From: Bacteroidota bacterium
GTDB taxonomy: Bacteria; Bacteroidota; Bacteroidia; Bacteroidales; Lentimicrobiaceae
Assembly: GCA_023434665.1 (NCBI GenBank)
Contig: JAEYSM010000085.1
Coordinates: 1-37,034 of the forward strand
Reading direction: 5' to 3'
Length of the DNA stretch: 37,034 nt
This document shows, in pieces, positions 37,012 to 37,034 of this stretch. Position numbers and translations under genes: made by a program. Under the pieces are notes generated by a model that was given only the letters and a program-made list of their open reading frames with translations, did no database searches and was not told the DNA's origin. How positions within the stretch are numbered: the first letter of the stretch is position 1; the number at the start of each line of letters is the position of its first letter.

Positions 37012-37034
37012 GCACGGTAACGTCCGCAAGTATG
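37012..37034 (-). repeat. attC-like half element H at the right edge
   Basis: The minus strand reads GCGGACGTTACCGTGC. The GTTACCGTGC box is the inverted copy of the element A start box in 8 of 10 positions. The rest of the element lies outside the window. Confidence 0.35.

Larger units (their letters stand above)
28525..37034 (-). mobile_element. Putative integrase-less gene-cassette array (attC-like elements)
   Basis: From here to the right edge all genes lie on the minus strand. They sit singly between hairpin-forming spacers whose end boxes resemble integron attC cores (ending AAC after the stop codon; starting GTT or GAT before the next gene). In three cassettes the two end boxes are inverted copies: GTTGTGGGC 29719-29727 with GCCCACAAC 30916-30924; GTTAGCGTGC 33836-33845 with GCACGCTATC 34730-34739 (9 of 10); GTCAGCGTGC 35927-35936 with GCACGGTAAC 37012-37021 (8 of 10). 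Several stops lie within about 12 nt of the box, and one stop codon is inside it. Most products are exported or membrane-bound. No integrase or attI is in view, and spacer 31580-31643 has no such box. Alternative: a chance cluster of genes with REP-like hairpins. Confidence 0.5.

Overview
The window comes from the chromosome of a member of the Bacteroidota, probably class Bacteroidia. The evidence is consistent across the window. Four proteins are of the type secreted by the type IX secretion system (T9SS), three of them with a visible C-terminal sorting domain. There is an ECF sigma factor with a FecR anti-sigma factor of the Bacteroidota kind, DUF3857/transglutaminase proteins, a lipoprotein with a surface-export signal, and several promoters matching the phylum's -7 consensus TAnnTTTG. 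I cannot name a genus.

Layout. Bases 1-10.4 kb, minus strand: two tandem, clearly paralogous giant T9SS adhesins built from fibronectin-III, carboxypeptidase-regulatory and gingipain-type cleaved-adhesin modules; the left one runs off the window. Both share a GGAGG-containing leader element about 87 nt before the start codon. Bases 10.7-16.9 kb, minus strand: a cell-surface-signalling type locus in which sigma factor and FecR form one unit closed by a terminator, followed by an STN-domain outer-membrane barrel protein and a beta-helix T9SS protein. There is no SusC/SusD pair. Bases 17.0-18.7 kb, plus strand: a DMT-family exporter and the ribosomal pair rplU-rpmA with promoter and terminator. 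Bases 18.7-20 kb, minus strand: a DUF2007 protein and a His/Asn-rich exported protein.

Bases 20-26.8 kb, minus strand: a tightly packed probable operon of a K+/H+ antiporter, a zinc-ribbon protein, a secreted S9 peptidase and two DUF3857 transglutaminase-like proteins, one of which has lost its catalytic Cys and His. Bases 27-28.4 kb hold a membrane protein and an OsmC protein, separated by 4 nt.

Bases 28.5-37.0 kb form the accessory part. The genes all point the same way, most encode exported or membrane proteins, and they are separated by imperfect hairpin elements with attC-like core boxes. In three cases the boxes flanking one gene are inverted repeats of each other, as expected for integron-type gene cassettes. 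Two of these genes are broken: a frameshifted HExxH membrane protein and a RhuM-like pseudogene. I see no integrase, so this would be an integrase-less cassette cluster, and it is the most interesting feature of the window.
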